Assembly: GCA_003416985.1 (NCBI GenBank)
Contig: QVIN01000004.1
Coordinates: 124,001-188,000, forward strand
DNA length: 64,000 nucleotides
Source: Duganella sp. BJB480
GTDB taxonomy: Bacteria; Pseudomonadota; Gammaproteobacteria; Burkholderiales; Burkholderiaceae_D
Reading direction: 5' to 3'
Shown: positions 24,607 through 33,375 of the stretch, piece after piece
Position numbering within the stretch: position 1 is the first letter of the stretch
Layout: the number at the start of each line of letters is the position of its first letter
Made by a program: the position numbers and the translations under genes
Notes under the pieces: generated by a model
Databases searched by the model: none
Seen by the model: the letters and a program-made list of their open reading frames with translations, nothing else
What the model was told of the DNA's origin: nothing

Positions 24607-25392
24607 TCATTGGATAACGACGCGTTGCTGCTCAACCGGGATGCCAATGACGAAGTCGACATGGATCCCGCGTTTCGATGCATCGCCGTTCACGCTGCTG
24701 ATGATTTCAGTCGTGATCAGCAAATATTCCTTGCCGCCGCCGCGCAGCTCCCGCACGTACGGCATGAACACCATTTCCTGGCGCAGGCCGGTGCGGCCGC
24801 TGGCGTCGTCCAGCCGGGTCTCGGTGCCGGAGAACGGCGTGACGAACTCGGCGTTGGGGTCGCCGGCGTCGCGCCGGTAGTCGACGCCGTCGCCCTGGCC
24901 GAACACCAGGTCCAGGTCGGACTCGTCCAGCCCGGCATCACCCAGCTGTTCGCGCCAAAGCGTGTAGCTGCGGTCGCCCAGGCCGGCGCCGCCCTGGCCC
25001 AGGTAGGCTTCTTGGTCCTCCGCCGTTTCCGGGATCACCCGCGCCAGCTGGGTGCAATACATCACCTCGGACACTTGCCCTTGGGCGTCCTGGTACACCT
25101 GCAGGAATTTCTCCTTGGCGTCCCGATCGCCGGTGTCCAGGTAGTAGCGGTACAGGCCGCCGCTCTGCTTGAGCCGGATCTGCGACACCGCCACGATGCG
25201 GTTGTCGCCCGCGTCCGGCAGAGTGATCAGCGAGCCGTCGCCGGCGGCGCGCAGCAGCGGCGACTGCTGCAACTGGATCACGCTGCCGATGCGCGCGCCC
25301 AGCGGCAAGTCCCGGTCCGTGCGCGGCGCCTCGGCCCCGCCCAGCCTGGCCGCGCCGTTGCGCAGGTAGTTGTATGCATCCGACCAGCCCAT
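24607..25392 (-). CDS. yjfK: DUF2491 family protein, YjfK-like
   Basis: 261 residues without signal or membrane segment. Recognised as DUF2491 (E. coli YjfK) from the start GWSDAYNYLRN and its pattern of beta-rich phrases such as RIGSVIQLQQSPLL, YRYYLDTGD and RELRGGGKEYLLITTE. E. coli yjfK lies beside yjfJ, a PspA relative, and yjfI; the function is unknown. Here it follows an unrelated-looking secreted/membrane protein gene with a one-base gap and precedes the coiled-coil gene by 26 bp. GGA stands seven bases before the ATG. Confidence 0.8.
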   Translation of the reverse strand: MGWSDAYNYLRNGAARLGGAEAPRTDRDLPLGARIGSVIQLQQSPLLRAAGDGSLITLPDAGDNRIVAVSQIRLKQSGGLYRYYLDTGDRDAKEKFLQVYQDAQGQVSEVMYCTQLARVIPETAEDQEAYLGQGGAGLGDRSYTLWREQLGDAGLDESDLDLVFGQGDGVDYRRDAGDPNAEFVTPFSGTETRLDDASGRTGLRQEMVFMPYVRELRGGGKEYLLITTEIISSVNGDASKRGIHVDFVIGIPVEQQRVVIQ

Positions 25393-25393
25393 C

Positions 25394-26179
25394 TCAATTC
25401 CTTTCAAATGAATAATTCGTCGTATTGCCTGCCCGCAGGCGGCGCAGCTTGCGCACCGTGTACACCGCCGCCCACGCCATCACCCCCAGCACGCCCAGCC
25501 ACACCAGCCAGCGCGCCACCCGGGCCAGGAAGGACGGCGCCGGCGGCGGGGCGGCCGGGACCGGATCGCCCAGTCCCGGCATGCCGCCAACCATGCCGGC
25601 CTGCGCGGCGGAACTGTCGACCGGGGCCTGGCCGCCGCTGGCCACGGGAGCGGTGGCGGTCGGGTACGACACCGGCTGATGACTCTGGCTCATCGCCCGC
25701 CCCAGCATGAAGCCCAGCACGCCGTGCATCAGGCCGCTGCTTGGCTGCTGCACGATGACCGGTGCCTGCTGGTACACCGGCGGCGCCTGATACACCGGCG
25801 ACGGCTGCGGCCGCGAAACCGTATCATTCAGCGGCGGCGGCGCGGTCGGCGCGGCGGCCGCAGCGCGGCGGGCGTCCAGCGTTTTCAGGGCGTTGGCCTG
25901 GGCCGCGCTCTGGTCCAGGTCGCGCGAGGCGGCCGAGGTGTTGCGCGGCATGGCCGAGGCCGGCGAACCGGCGGCCTTGCCGAACGCGCCGGGACCGCTC
26001 TGGCGGCTGGCCGGCGGCGCGGCTGGCGTGCTCCGCGTGGAGTTGCTCTTTTGTGAAGAAAATCCACTTTTATACGACGACGATGTGCCAGAATGCGAAG
26101 ACGTTCGCGCCTCCGCCACCACATTGGTGCCGAGCGCAAGGCATAACGTCAGTAACAGCGCAGATTGGAAGAACTTCAT
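25394..26179 (-). CDS. Low-complexity membrane protein of unknown function, first gene of the YjfK-like operon
   Basis: 261 residues. A signal peptide (KFFQSALLLTLCLALG) precedes a Ser/Thr-rich stretch, then a long Pro/Ala/Gln-rich linker with repeats such as PVYQAPPVYQQAPV. A short Gly/Met-rich hydrophobic part (MHGVLGFMLGRAMSQ) lies near residue 160, and a C-terminal membrane segment (LVWLGVLGVMAWAAVYTV, about 222-245) is followed by a basic tail. The topology suggests a periplasmic linker tethered at its C-terminus. I do not recognise a family. It is translationally linked to yjfK (stop and start one base apart) and may form its membrane partner. Start chosen at MKFFQS. Confidence 0.7.
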   Translation of the reverse strand: MKFFQSALLLTLCLALGTNVVAEARTSSHSGTSSSYKSGFSSQKSNSTRSTPAAPPASRQSGPGAFGKAAGSPASAMPRNTSAASRDLDQSAAQANALKTLDARRAAAAAPTAPPPLNDTVSRPQPSPVYQAPPVYQQAPVIVQQPSSGLMHGVLGFMLGRAMSQSHQPVSYPTATAPVASGGQAPVDSSAAQAGMVGGMPGLGDPVPAAPPPAPSFLARVARWLVWLGVLGVMAWAAVYTVRKLRRLRAGNTTNYSFERN

Positions 26180-26265
26180 GATGTCTTTTCGCAAAGAAGT
26201 TGAATGAAAATCAGCATAGCGCCGCGCGCCGGCGACTGCATCGGTAATAAAAGGCTAGCTTCACC

Positions 26266-26751
26266 ATGACACGCAAATACCTGGACATGAATCAACACGA
26301 CGCGCTGTACAAAGTGGCGCGCAGCTACCCCGGCGGCATCGACGCGCTGGCGCAGGCGATGGGCATCTCGGTCAACGTCCTGCGCAACAAGCTGGCGCCG
26401 ACCATCGCCTCGCACTACCCATCGTTCGAGGAGGTCTCGACGGTGGTGCACCTGTGCCACCAGGCCGGCGTGGCCGACGCCCACCTGCCGCTGCACGCGC
26501 TGCTGGTGCGCCACGGCATGGCCGCCTTCGTGGTGCCGACCCCGGACAACATCGGCGACGACGACCTGTCGCAGACAGTGTGCAAGGTGATGAGCCAGGT
26601 GGGGGCGGTGGCCGAGGCGGTCTCGACCGCGCTGCTCGACGGCAAGGTCACGCCGGCCGAGGCCGACCTGATCGAGCGGGAATTCCAGGGCGCGCTGTCG
26701 GCGCTGGGCGAATGGCGGGCGCGGCTGCGCCTGAAGGCGGAGCAGGGCTAA
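26266..26751 (+). CDS. Phage regulatory CII family protein, orphan
   Basis: 161 residues similar to the phage CII activator family: MNQHDALYKVARSYPGGIDALAQAMG is the HTH-bearing N-terminus, and the rest is helical. In temperate phages CII drives lysogeny promoters. Here there are no other phage genes, integrase or attachment repeats nearby, so it is probably a domesticated regulator. The first ATG (MTRKYLD) is used; Met8 in the same frame aligns better with phage homologues. The stop overlaps a hairpin that terminates leftward transcription. Base use is like that of its neighbours, which argues against a very recent arrival. Confidence 0.82.
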   Translation: MTRKYLDMNQHDALYKVARSYPGGIDALAQAMGISVNVLRNKLAPTIASHYPSFEEVSTVVHLCHQAGVADAHLPLHALLVRHGMAAFVVPTPDNIGDDDLSQTVCKVMSQVGAVAEAVSTALLDGKVTPAEADLIEREFQGALSALGEWRARLRLKAEQG

Positions 26752-26776
26752 AAAAAAGCCAGCCTGGTAGGCTGGC
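26750..26776 (-). terminator. Rho-independent terminator, leftward
   Basis: GCCAGCC/GGCTGGC stem with a five-base loop at 26758-26776, followed on the minus strand by seven Ts. It would end transcripts from the FecR-domain gene, whose stop lies 225 bp away, and it overlaps the stop codon of the convergent CII gene. Confidence 0.75.
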
Positions 26777-26927
26777 AAAAACTATTCTCTGGTCGGAAAT
26801 TGGGAAAAATCCGGAAAATAGTTGGGGCAAAGGGGAACAGTCTCGACGGTCCTGCGTGGCGGATGTCGCCATCCTTGTTTTCACGCTTCCCGCCGTGTTT
26901 GTCTATTTTGCAACATTACACTTTACA

Positions 26928-26948
26928 ATACAGAAAGTCTATCTGTAT
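26928..26948. repeat. Perfect 7-bp inverted repeat in a 250-bp gap
   Basis: ATACAGA (26928-26934) and TCTGTAT (26942-26948) with a 7-base spacer, in an AT-rich patch downstream of the convergent CII and FecR-domain genes. It has operator-like form, but no open reading frame starts after it. The rest of the gap (26777-27001) shows no gene. Confidence 0.4.
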
Positions 26949-27001
26949 GTGATGAACTGTTGATTTGGCGCCCTGGATGCCGCATTTTCCGGAACAGACG
27001 G

Positions 27002-28876
27002 TCATTGGCGGTTCTGGTTGCGGTTGTCGCCGCGCTCGCGGCCTTCCTCCTTGCGGCGCTCCTGCTGCTTGTCGTGGCCGCTGTCGCGGTTCTCGCGCGG
27101 CTGCGGCTGCGGCTGAACCTGCGGCGCCGGCCGTTGCACCGGCTGCGGCTGCTGCACCGGCTGCGGCTGCGGCTGGCGCCGCTCCTCCGGCTGGCGGAAC
27201 TGGCGGCGGTTGTCGTCACGCTCGCGATCGTAACGATCGCGGTTGGCCGGGAACGGCGTCGGCACGGCCGGCGCCGGCACCGGCGCGGCCATGATCGGCG
27301 GATTGGCCTTCTGGATATTCGGCGTCGCCACGATGGGCGGATTGGCCTGCTGGATGTTCGGCGTCACCGCGATCGGCGGACTGGCCTGCTGGATGTGCGG
27401 CGGCTGCCCCGGCCGGCCGTACGGACGCACATCGATACGCACGTCGCCCGGCTGGATGGTTTGCGGCGGCGCGTCGGGCCGGCCGAACTGCCCCGGCGCC
27501 AGCGTGCTGACCTGCGGCCGGCCCGGCTGCAGCGGCGCCACCGGTTGCGGCGCCGGCGGCGCGGTCAGCACCCGCCCGGGACGATCCGGACGGCCGTCAT
27601 GGTCGCGGTCTCGCCAGTCGCGGCGGTTGGTGTCGAGCGTGCGCGCGACCGCCGGTTGCGGCGGCGCCACCGGCGCGGCGGTCGCCGCCAGCGCGGAAGT
27701 CGGTATCACCTGCGGCCCGCGCGGCACCTGCACGCTGCGGTGGCGGCCCTCGAACTGGTCGCGCGGCAGCACGGTCAGGCCCTCGTGCCGCGCCGGATCC
27801 ACCGCGCGCGGCTCGAACTGCCGGCCGTTGTGGGTCCACACGAGGCGCTGCTCGTGGTCGGGGGACACCCGGTAAGCCGGCACATAGCGCTCGCGCGGCG
27901 ACAGCGGGAACCAGCCCAGGCCGGGCCGGTGGTCGCGCACGAAGCCGTCGCCGCCCACCCAGCCCACCAGCGCCGGCGCCCACACCGGCCGTCCAACGGG
28001 ACGCCCCGGCGCCCAGCACCAGCGGCGGTTGACCACCACCCAGCGGCCGTAGTGCGACGGCGCGTAGGCCCAGGGCGCGTTGTCGACCCAGGTCCAGCCC
28101 CACGGCGCCAGCCAGACCCAGCGGCCATCGCGGTAGGGCGCCCAGTCCACCGCGACATTGCGCGGCGTCCACAGCGCGCCGTACTCGACGCTGTCGCTCC
28201 AGCTGCCGTTGCGGTCCAGTTCCTCGTAGCCGGTCATGCCGGTGGAGACGAAGCGCGAGGCCACCACCACCTCGGCGGCGCGGTCGCGCTCGTCGGACCA
28301 GACATCGAAGCCGTCGCGCCGCGCCACGCTGGTGCCGACGTCGACGCTGCTGACGTCCACATGGCGGCCGGGGCCGACCGTCACCGACGAGCCGGCGCCG
28401 TCCACCCGCGCGCTGCCGGCCAGCACGCTGACCTGGCTGGTGTCGGCCACGCGTTCGACATCGACCCGCAGCAGGCCAGGCTCGAGCAGCGTGATGCGCG
28501 CCTGCGGCGTGTTCAGTTCGAAATCGCGCAGCAGCTCCGGGCTGCGCACGCGGATGCTGACGCTGCCGTAATTCAGGCGCAGCCGCAGCAGCTCGTCGTC
28601 CAGTTCGGTGATTTCCAGGTCGGAGTCGCCATCGAGCCGCACCGCCGTCGAGCCGACCCGGAACTCGGTGCGGCCGCCGCTGGCGGTGGTGAGATGGCTG
28701 GCGCCGGTGACCGGCCAGTTCAGCCCGGCGGCGACCGGCTCGTCGTCGCCGACCAGCGTGACCTGGCCCTGCACGGCCGAAATGCGGCCGACCATGGCCG
28801 GCGGGTCCGCCAGCGCGAGCGAACACAAGCCGGCCAGGGCGGCCAGCACGGCGGAACGGATGATTTTGCGGCTCAT
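27002..28876 (-). CDS. FecR-domain and DUF6600-like secreted protein with Gln/Pro-rich tail
   Basis: 624 residues. Signal peptide (about 1-23, SLALA), a FecR-type beta-helix domain at about 28-180 (GRISAVQGQVTLV, GGRTEFRVGSTAVRL, GSVSIRVRSPE), a Trp/Tyr-rich region at about 215-350 as in DUF6600 (RWVWLAPWGWTWVDNAPW, GRWVVVNRRWCWAPG), and a low-complexity tail rich in Pro, Gln and Arg. FecR proteins normally relay a signal to a sigma factor, but this one has no transmembrane anchor or sigma partner nearby, so it is more likely an envelope or matrix protein. Within the tail three 13-residue repeats occur. AGGAGA precedes the ATG. Confidence 0.82.
   Translation of the reverse strand: MSRKIIRSAVLAALAGLCSLALADPPAMVGRISAVQGQVTLVGDDEPVAAGLNWPVTGASHLTTASGGRTEFRVGSTAVRLDGDSDLEITELDDELLRLRLNYGSVSIRVRSPELLRDFELNTPQARITLLEPGLLRVDVERVADTSQVSVLAGSARVDGAGSSVTVGPGRHVDVSSVDVGTSVARRDGFDVWSDERDRAAEVVVASRFVSTGMTGYEELDRNGSWSDSVEYGALWTPRNVAVDWAPYRDGRWVWLAPWGWTWVDNAPWAYAPSHYGRWVVVNRRWCWAPGRPVGRPVWAPALVGWVGGDGFVRDHRPGLGWFPLSPRERYVPAYRVSPDHEQRLVWTHNGRQFEPRAVDPARHEGLTVLPRDQFEGRHRSVQVPRGPQVIPTSALAATAAPVAPPQPAVARTLDTNRRDWRDRDHDGRPDRPGRVLTAPPAPQPVAPLQPGRPQVSTLAPGQFGRPDAPPQTIQPGDVRIDVRPYGRPGQPPHIQQASPPIAVTPNIQQANPPIVATPNIQKANPPIMAAPVPAPAVPTPFPANRDRYDRERDDNRRQFRQPEERRQPQPQPVQQPQPVQRPAPQVQPQPQPRENRDSGHDKQQERRKEEGRERGDNRNQNRQ
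27281..27397 (-). repeat. Three tandem 39-bp repeats inside the FecR-domain gene
   Basis: They encode HIQQASPPIAVTP, NIQQANPPIVATP and NIQKANPPIMAAP in tandem. Copies differ by a few bases. Such in-frame repeats can change number by slippage without breaking the frame. Confidence 0.8.
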
Positions 28877-28964
28877 GGCGGCGTCTCCTGGTTTGTTTTT
28901 AGATTAACGCCGCGCCGGCCGATTCGACTACCGGGATTACACCGGGTTACAAATCCCAGCCGAA

Positions 28965-29606
28965 TCAGGCACTTGCACCGCCGCGCTTGACGAAGAACAA
29001 GGCCGCACCGACCGCCATCAGCAGGCCGCCGAACACCCGGTTCTGCTTCCTGACGGCGCCGGCGTCGCGGAAAAAGCGCTGCATCGACGAGGCCAGGAAG
29101 GCGTAGCTGTGCATCACCACCAGGTCGATGCAGCACATGGTGGCGGCCAGGATCAGCAGTTGCGGCAGCAGCGGCGAGCCCTGGGTGATGAACTGCGGCA
29201 GCACCGCCACCATGAAGATGATGCCCTTGGGATTGGTGGCATTGGTCAGGAAGCCGGTCAGGAAGCGCTTGCGCGCGGCCGGCACCACCACCTCGGCGCG
29301 GTCCTGTTGGGCGTCGATGCTGACCTTGGCGCGCCACTGGCTCAGGCCCAGGTAGATCAGGTACAGCGCGCCCACCGTCTTGACGATGCTGAACGCCACC
29401 TCCGACGCCAGCAGCAGCGAGCCGACGCCGGCGCCGGCGATGAAGAAAATCAGCATCAGGCCGCTCTGCAGGCCGAGGATGGTGGCGGTGGTGCGGCGCA
29501 CGCCGAACGACAGGCCGTGCGACATCGACAGCACCGCGCCCGAGCCGGGCGAGACGGCGATGATGCAGGCGGCGATGAAAAAGGTGATCCAGGTGGCGAA
29601 GCTCAT
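28965..29606 (-). CDS. LysE family translocator
   Basis: 213 residues with six predicted membrane segments. The LysE/RhtB signature is seen in IAVSPGSGAVLSMSHGLSFG near the N-terminus and TNATNPKGIIFMVAVLPQF in the middle. Members export amino acids, homoserine lactones or related small molecules from the cytoplasm. Start at MSFATWITF with GGGACC upstream; the frame is open further but gives no homologous residues. The stop lies within a nested inverted repeat (GATTCG...CGAATC outside GGGATT...AATCCC, 28921-28966) which may serve as a weak terminator before the FecR-domain gene. The substrate cannot be predicted. Confidence 0.92.
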   Translation of the reverse strand: MSFATWITFFIAACIIAVSPGSGAVLSMSHGLSFGVRRTTATILGLQSGLMLIFFIAGAGVGSLLLASEVAFSIVKTVGALYLIYLGLSQWRAKVSIDAQQDRAEVVVPAARKRFLTGFLTNATNPKGIIFMVAVLPQFITQGSPLLPQLLILAATMCCIDLVVMHSYAFLASSMQRFFRDAGAVRKQNRVFGGLLMAVGAALFFVKRGGASA

Positions 29607-29726
29607 GATGGTCCCGTGCGGTGGGCCGCAGCACCGTGCTGCGAGGCAAAGCACATTGTAGCGGGCTTGGCGTGTCGCCGCCCGGCCGATCATCGGGTAA
29701 GATTGCTAATCAACCAAGGAATCCAC

Positions 29727-29755
29727 ATGACCCACCACCCGCAGGAGCAACGTTA

Positions 29756-29756
<1 letters not shown>
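29727..29756 (+). CDS. Candidate 9-residue upstream ORF coupled to the DUF808 gene
   Basis: ATG preceded by AAGGAA, nine codons reading MTHHPQEQR, and a TAA that overlaps the DUF808 start as TAATG. The GGAG that serves the DUF808 gene lies inside it. It may be a coupling leader or chance. Confidence 0.25.
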
Positions 29757-30688
<932 letters not shown>

Positions 30689-30760
30689 CATTGGCCTTTT
30701 TGATATGATCCCGCAGCGGGCGCCGTCCGGCGCCGCCACACCCCACTGCAAGGAGCACAC

Positions 30761-31186
30761 ATGGCCCATCCCACCCACCAAGGCCCGACCAGCGCCTTTA
30801 TCGCCGCCTCCTGGGTCGCCCTGATCGCCGGCGCCCTGACCTACCTGTTCGGCCTGTGGAACGCCACCATGGCGCTCAATGAAAAAGGCTATTACTTCAC
30901 GCTGCTGATGTACGGCCTGTTCGCCGCCGTCTCGCTGCAGAAATCGGTGCGCGACCGCAGCGAGGGCATCCCGGTCAGCGGCCTGTACTTCAGCCTGTGC
31001 TGGACCTCGATCCTGCTGGTCATCGGCCTGCTGGGCGTGGGCCTGTTCAACGCCACGCTGGCGCCCAGCGAAAAAGGCTTCTACGCCATGGGCTTCGCGC
31101 TGAGCCTGTTCGCGGCGGTGGCGGTGCAGAAGAACGTGCGCGACGTCGCCGCCGTCAAGGCCGGCGGCGCCGGCGAACCGGGCTGA
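30761..31186 (+). CDS. YiaA/YiaB family small inner-membrane protein
   Basis: 141 residues with four membrane helices arranged as two similar pairs, each ending in a polar phrase of the type LQKSVRDR and VQKNVRDV. This internal duplication is the YiaAB two-helix domain. The function is unknown in all bacteria known to carry it. AAGGAG lies well placed before the ATG. A GGCGCC-based hairpin precedes the start. The next gene begins 74 bp downstream behind a strong hairpin, so the two may be read together. Confidence 0.88.
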   Translation: MAHPTHQGPTSAFIAASWVALIAGALTYLFGLWNATMALNEKGYYFTLLMYGLFAAVSLQKSVRDRSEGIPVSGLYFSLCWTSILLVIGLLGVGLFNATLAPSEKGFYAMGFALSLFAAVAVQKNVRDVAAVKAGGAGEPG

Positions 31187-31211
31187 TCCGGCGCTAAAAA
31201 ATTCGGCAAAC

Positions 31212-31260
31212 TGCGGAACTCCGAGCCGCCTTTTCACTCAAAAGGCGTAGGAGGTCCGCA
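31212..31260 (+). promoter_or_regulatory. Hairpin that buries the ribosome binding site of the c-di-GMP gene
   Basis: Outer arms TGCGGAACTCC (31212-31222) and GGAGGTCCGCA (31250-31260) pair with one mismatch; inner arms CGCCTTTT (31227-31234) and AAAAGGCG (31240-31247) pair perfectly around CACTC. The Shine-Dalgarno GGAGG (31250-31254) is inside the outer stem, and the stem ends at the base before the ATG. Translation should need the stem to open, by heat, a small RNA or a protein. Confidence 0.7.
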
Positions 31261-33366
31261 ATGGAGCAAACACAACGACATCTGCGCATGGCGCTCGACG
31301 CGGCGCGCATGATGATCTGGGATTCCGAGCTGTCGGGCGGCAAGGTGCTCGACAGCACCGTCAAATGGGTGGGCGCCGGCACCAGCCTGCTGGGCCTGCC
31401 GCCGGGCGACCGGCAGCAGCCGTTCGCCACATTTTTGCAGATCGTCTGCCCGGAAGACCGCGACCATCTGCTCGACACCATGCAGGACGCGGTCGACAAA
31501 TGCACCGGCTACGAAGTCGAATACCGCGTCCAGTGGCCCGACCGCAGCCGCCACTGGCTGGCGGCCAAGGCCCATGTGTTCTGCGACGACGATGGCGTGC
31601 CGCTCGGCACGCTGGGCATCGTCTGGGACATCACCGAGCGCAAGGAGACCGAGCAGGCCGTCGCGCGCCAGCGCGAGCTGGCCGCCGTCACGCTGCGTTC
31701 GATCGGCGAGGGCGTCATCACCACCAACGCCAGCGGCGAGACCGACTACCTCAACTACATCGCCGAACAGCTGACCGGCTGGCCGCTGGAGCAGGCGCGC
31801 GGCCTGCACATCTCCACCACGCTCAAGCTGATCGACGACGCCGGCGCCCCCATCCCCGAGCACGCCGCGCTGCAATGCCTGCGCCTCAAGCAGGCGATCG
31901 GCACCTCCTCGCACAACCAGCTGGTCACGCGCGACGGCCGCCACGTGGCGGTGGAGGAATCGGCCGCGCCGATCTGGTCCGACTGCGGCCAGCTGCTGGG
32001 CGCGGTGGTGGTGTTCCGCGACGTCAGCCACGAGCGCAAGCTCAGCAAGCAGCTGTCGTGGAACGCCAGCCACGACACGCTCACCGGCCTGATCAACCGG
32101 CGCGAGTTCGAGGTGCAGATCGCCGCCGTGCTGCACAGCGCCAAGCAGGACGAGCACGTGCACGCGCTGCTGTACATGGACCTGGACCAGTTCAAGATCG
32201 TCAACGACACCTGCGGCCACAGCGCCGGCGACCTGCTGCTGCAGCTGCTGGCCAAGATGCTGCAGACGCAGATGCGCGACAGCGACATCCTGGCCCGCCT
32301 GGGCGGCGACGAGCTGGGCGTGCTGCTGCCGCACTGCCCACCCGACCAGGCGCTGCTGATCGCCGACCAACTGCGGCAGTCGATCAAGAACTTCCGCTTC
32401 GTGTGGGACGACCACACCTTCGAGCTGGGCGTGAGCATCGGCCTGGTCGAGATCAACCACCTGAGCAAATCGATGACCGAGCTGCTGATCGCGGCCGACC
32501 AGGCCTGCTACCTGGCCAAGGAGCGCGGCCGCAACCGCGTGCACCTGTACCAGGATTCGGACCTGCGGCTGGCGCGCCGCCAGGGCGAGATGCAATGGGT
32601 GTCGCGCCTGAACGAGGCCTTCGAGCACCAGTACTTCCGGCTGTACGCCCAGCCCATCGTCGGCCTGGGCGCGCAAGGCGGCGGGCACGACGAGGTGCTG
32701 ATCCGCATCCAGCCGGCCAAGGGCGAGCTGATCCTGCCCGGCGCCTTCATCCCCGCCGCCGAGCGCTACGACATGATGACCGCCATCGACCGCTGGGTGA
32801 TACGCGCCGTGTGCCGCCACGTGCAAAGCGTGCGCGAGAGCCCGGGGCCGCAGCAGGCCTATGTGGCGCAGCGCCAGCCGGCGCCGGCCCAGTACTCGGT
32901 CAACCTGTCGGGCAGCTCGCTGAGCGACGAGGGCCTGCGCGACTACATCATCGAGCAGTTCGTCGAGCACGACGTCGCGCCCGAGCAGATCTGCTTCGAG
33001 ATCACCGAGACCGCCGTGATCGCCAACCTGATCAAGGCGCAGGACTTCATGGCCGGGCTGAAGGCGCTGGGCTGCCGCTTCTCGCTGGACGACTTCGGCA
33101 GCGGCCTGTCCTCGTTCGCCTACCTGAAGGCGCTGCCGGTGGACTACCTGAAGATCGACGGCGTGTTCATCCGCGACATCGCCAACAACGCCATCAACCG
33201 CGCCATGGTCAAGGCGATCAACGAGGTGGGCCACGTGATGGGCATCAGCACCGTGGCCGAGTACGTGGAGGACGAGCCGACGCTGGCCGTGGTGCGCGAG
33301 CTGGGCCTGGACTACGCCCAGGGCTACGCGGTCGGCACGCTGCGCCCGCTCAGCGTGAGCGACTGA
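31261..33366 (+). CDS. PAS-PAS-GGDEF-EAL cyclic di-GMP signalling protein
   Basis: 701 residues, cytoplasmic. PAS domains at about 10-125 and 140-255, a GGDEF domain at about 265-430 and an EAL domain at about 445-695. The diguanylate cyclase signature reads GGDEL (348-352), a mild change from GGDEF. The phosphodiesterase motif reads EVLIR (478-482) instead of EALLR, a variant also found in active enzymes, and DDFGSG (610-615) is intact. Net activity, synthesis or breakdown of c-di-GMP, cannot be told. The EAL domain has an insert after IRIQP. The ATG directly follows a hairpin that contains its Shine-Dalgarno. The racemase homologue is convergent 9 bp away. Confidence 0.94.
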   Translation: MEQTQRHLRMALDAARMMIWDSELSGGKVLDSTVKWVGAGTSLLGLPPGDRQQPFATFLQIVCPEDRDHLLDTMQDAVDKCTGYEVEYRVQWPDRSRHWLAAKAHVFCDDDGVPLGTLGIVWDITERKETEQAVARQRELAAVTLRSIGEGVITTNASGETDYLNYIAEQLTGWPLEQARGLHISTTLKLIDDAGAPIPEHAALQCLRLKQAIGTSSHNQLVTRDGRHVAVEESAAPIWSDCGQLLGAVVVFRDVSHERKLSKQLSWNASHDTLTGLINRREFEVQIAAVLHSAKQDEHVHALLYMDLDQFKIVNDTCGHSAGDLLLQLLAKMLQTQMRDSDILARLGGDELGVLLPHCPPDQALLIADQLRQSIKNFRFVWDDHTFELGVSIGLVEINHLSKSMTELLIAADQACYLAKERGRNRVHLYQDSDLRLARRQGEMQWVSRLNEAFEHQYFRLYAQPIVGLGAQGGGHDEVLIRIQPAKGELILPGAFIPAAERYDMMTAIDRWVIRAVCRHVQSVRESPGPQQAYVAQRQPAPAQYSVNLSGSSLSDEGLRDYIIEQFVEHDVAPEQICFEITETAVIANLIKAQDFMAGLKALGCRFSLDDFGSGLSSFAYLKALPVDYLKIDGVFIRDIANNAINRAMVKAINEVGHVMGISTVAEYVEDEPTLAVVRELGLDYAQGYAVGTLRPLSVSD

Positions 33367-33375
33367 GGTGGACGA

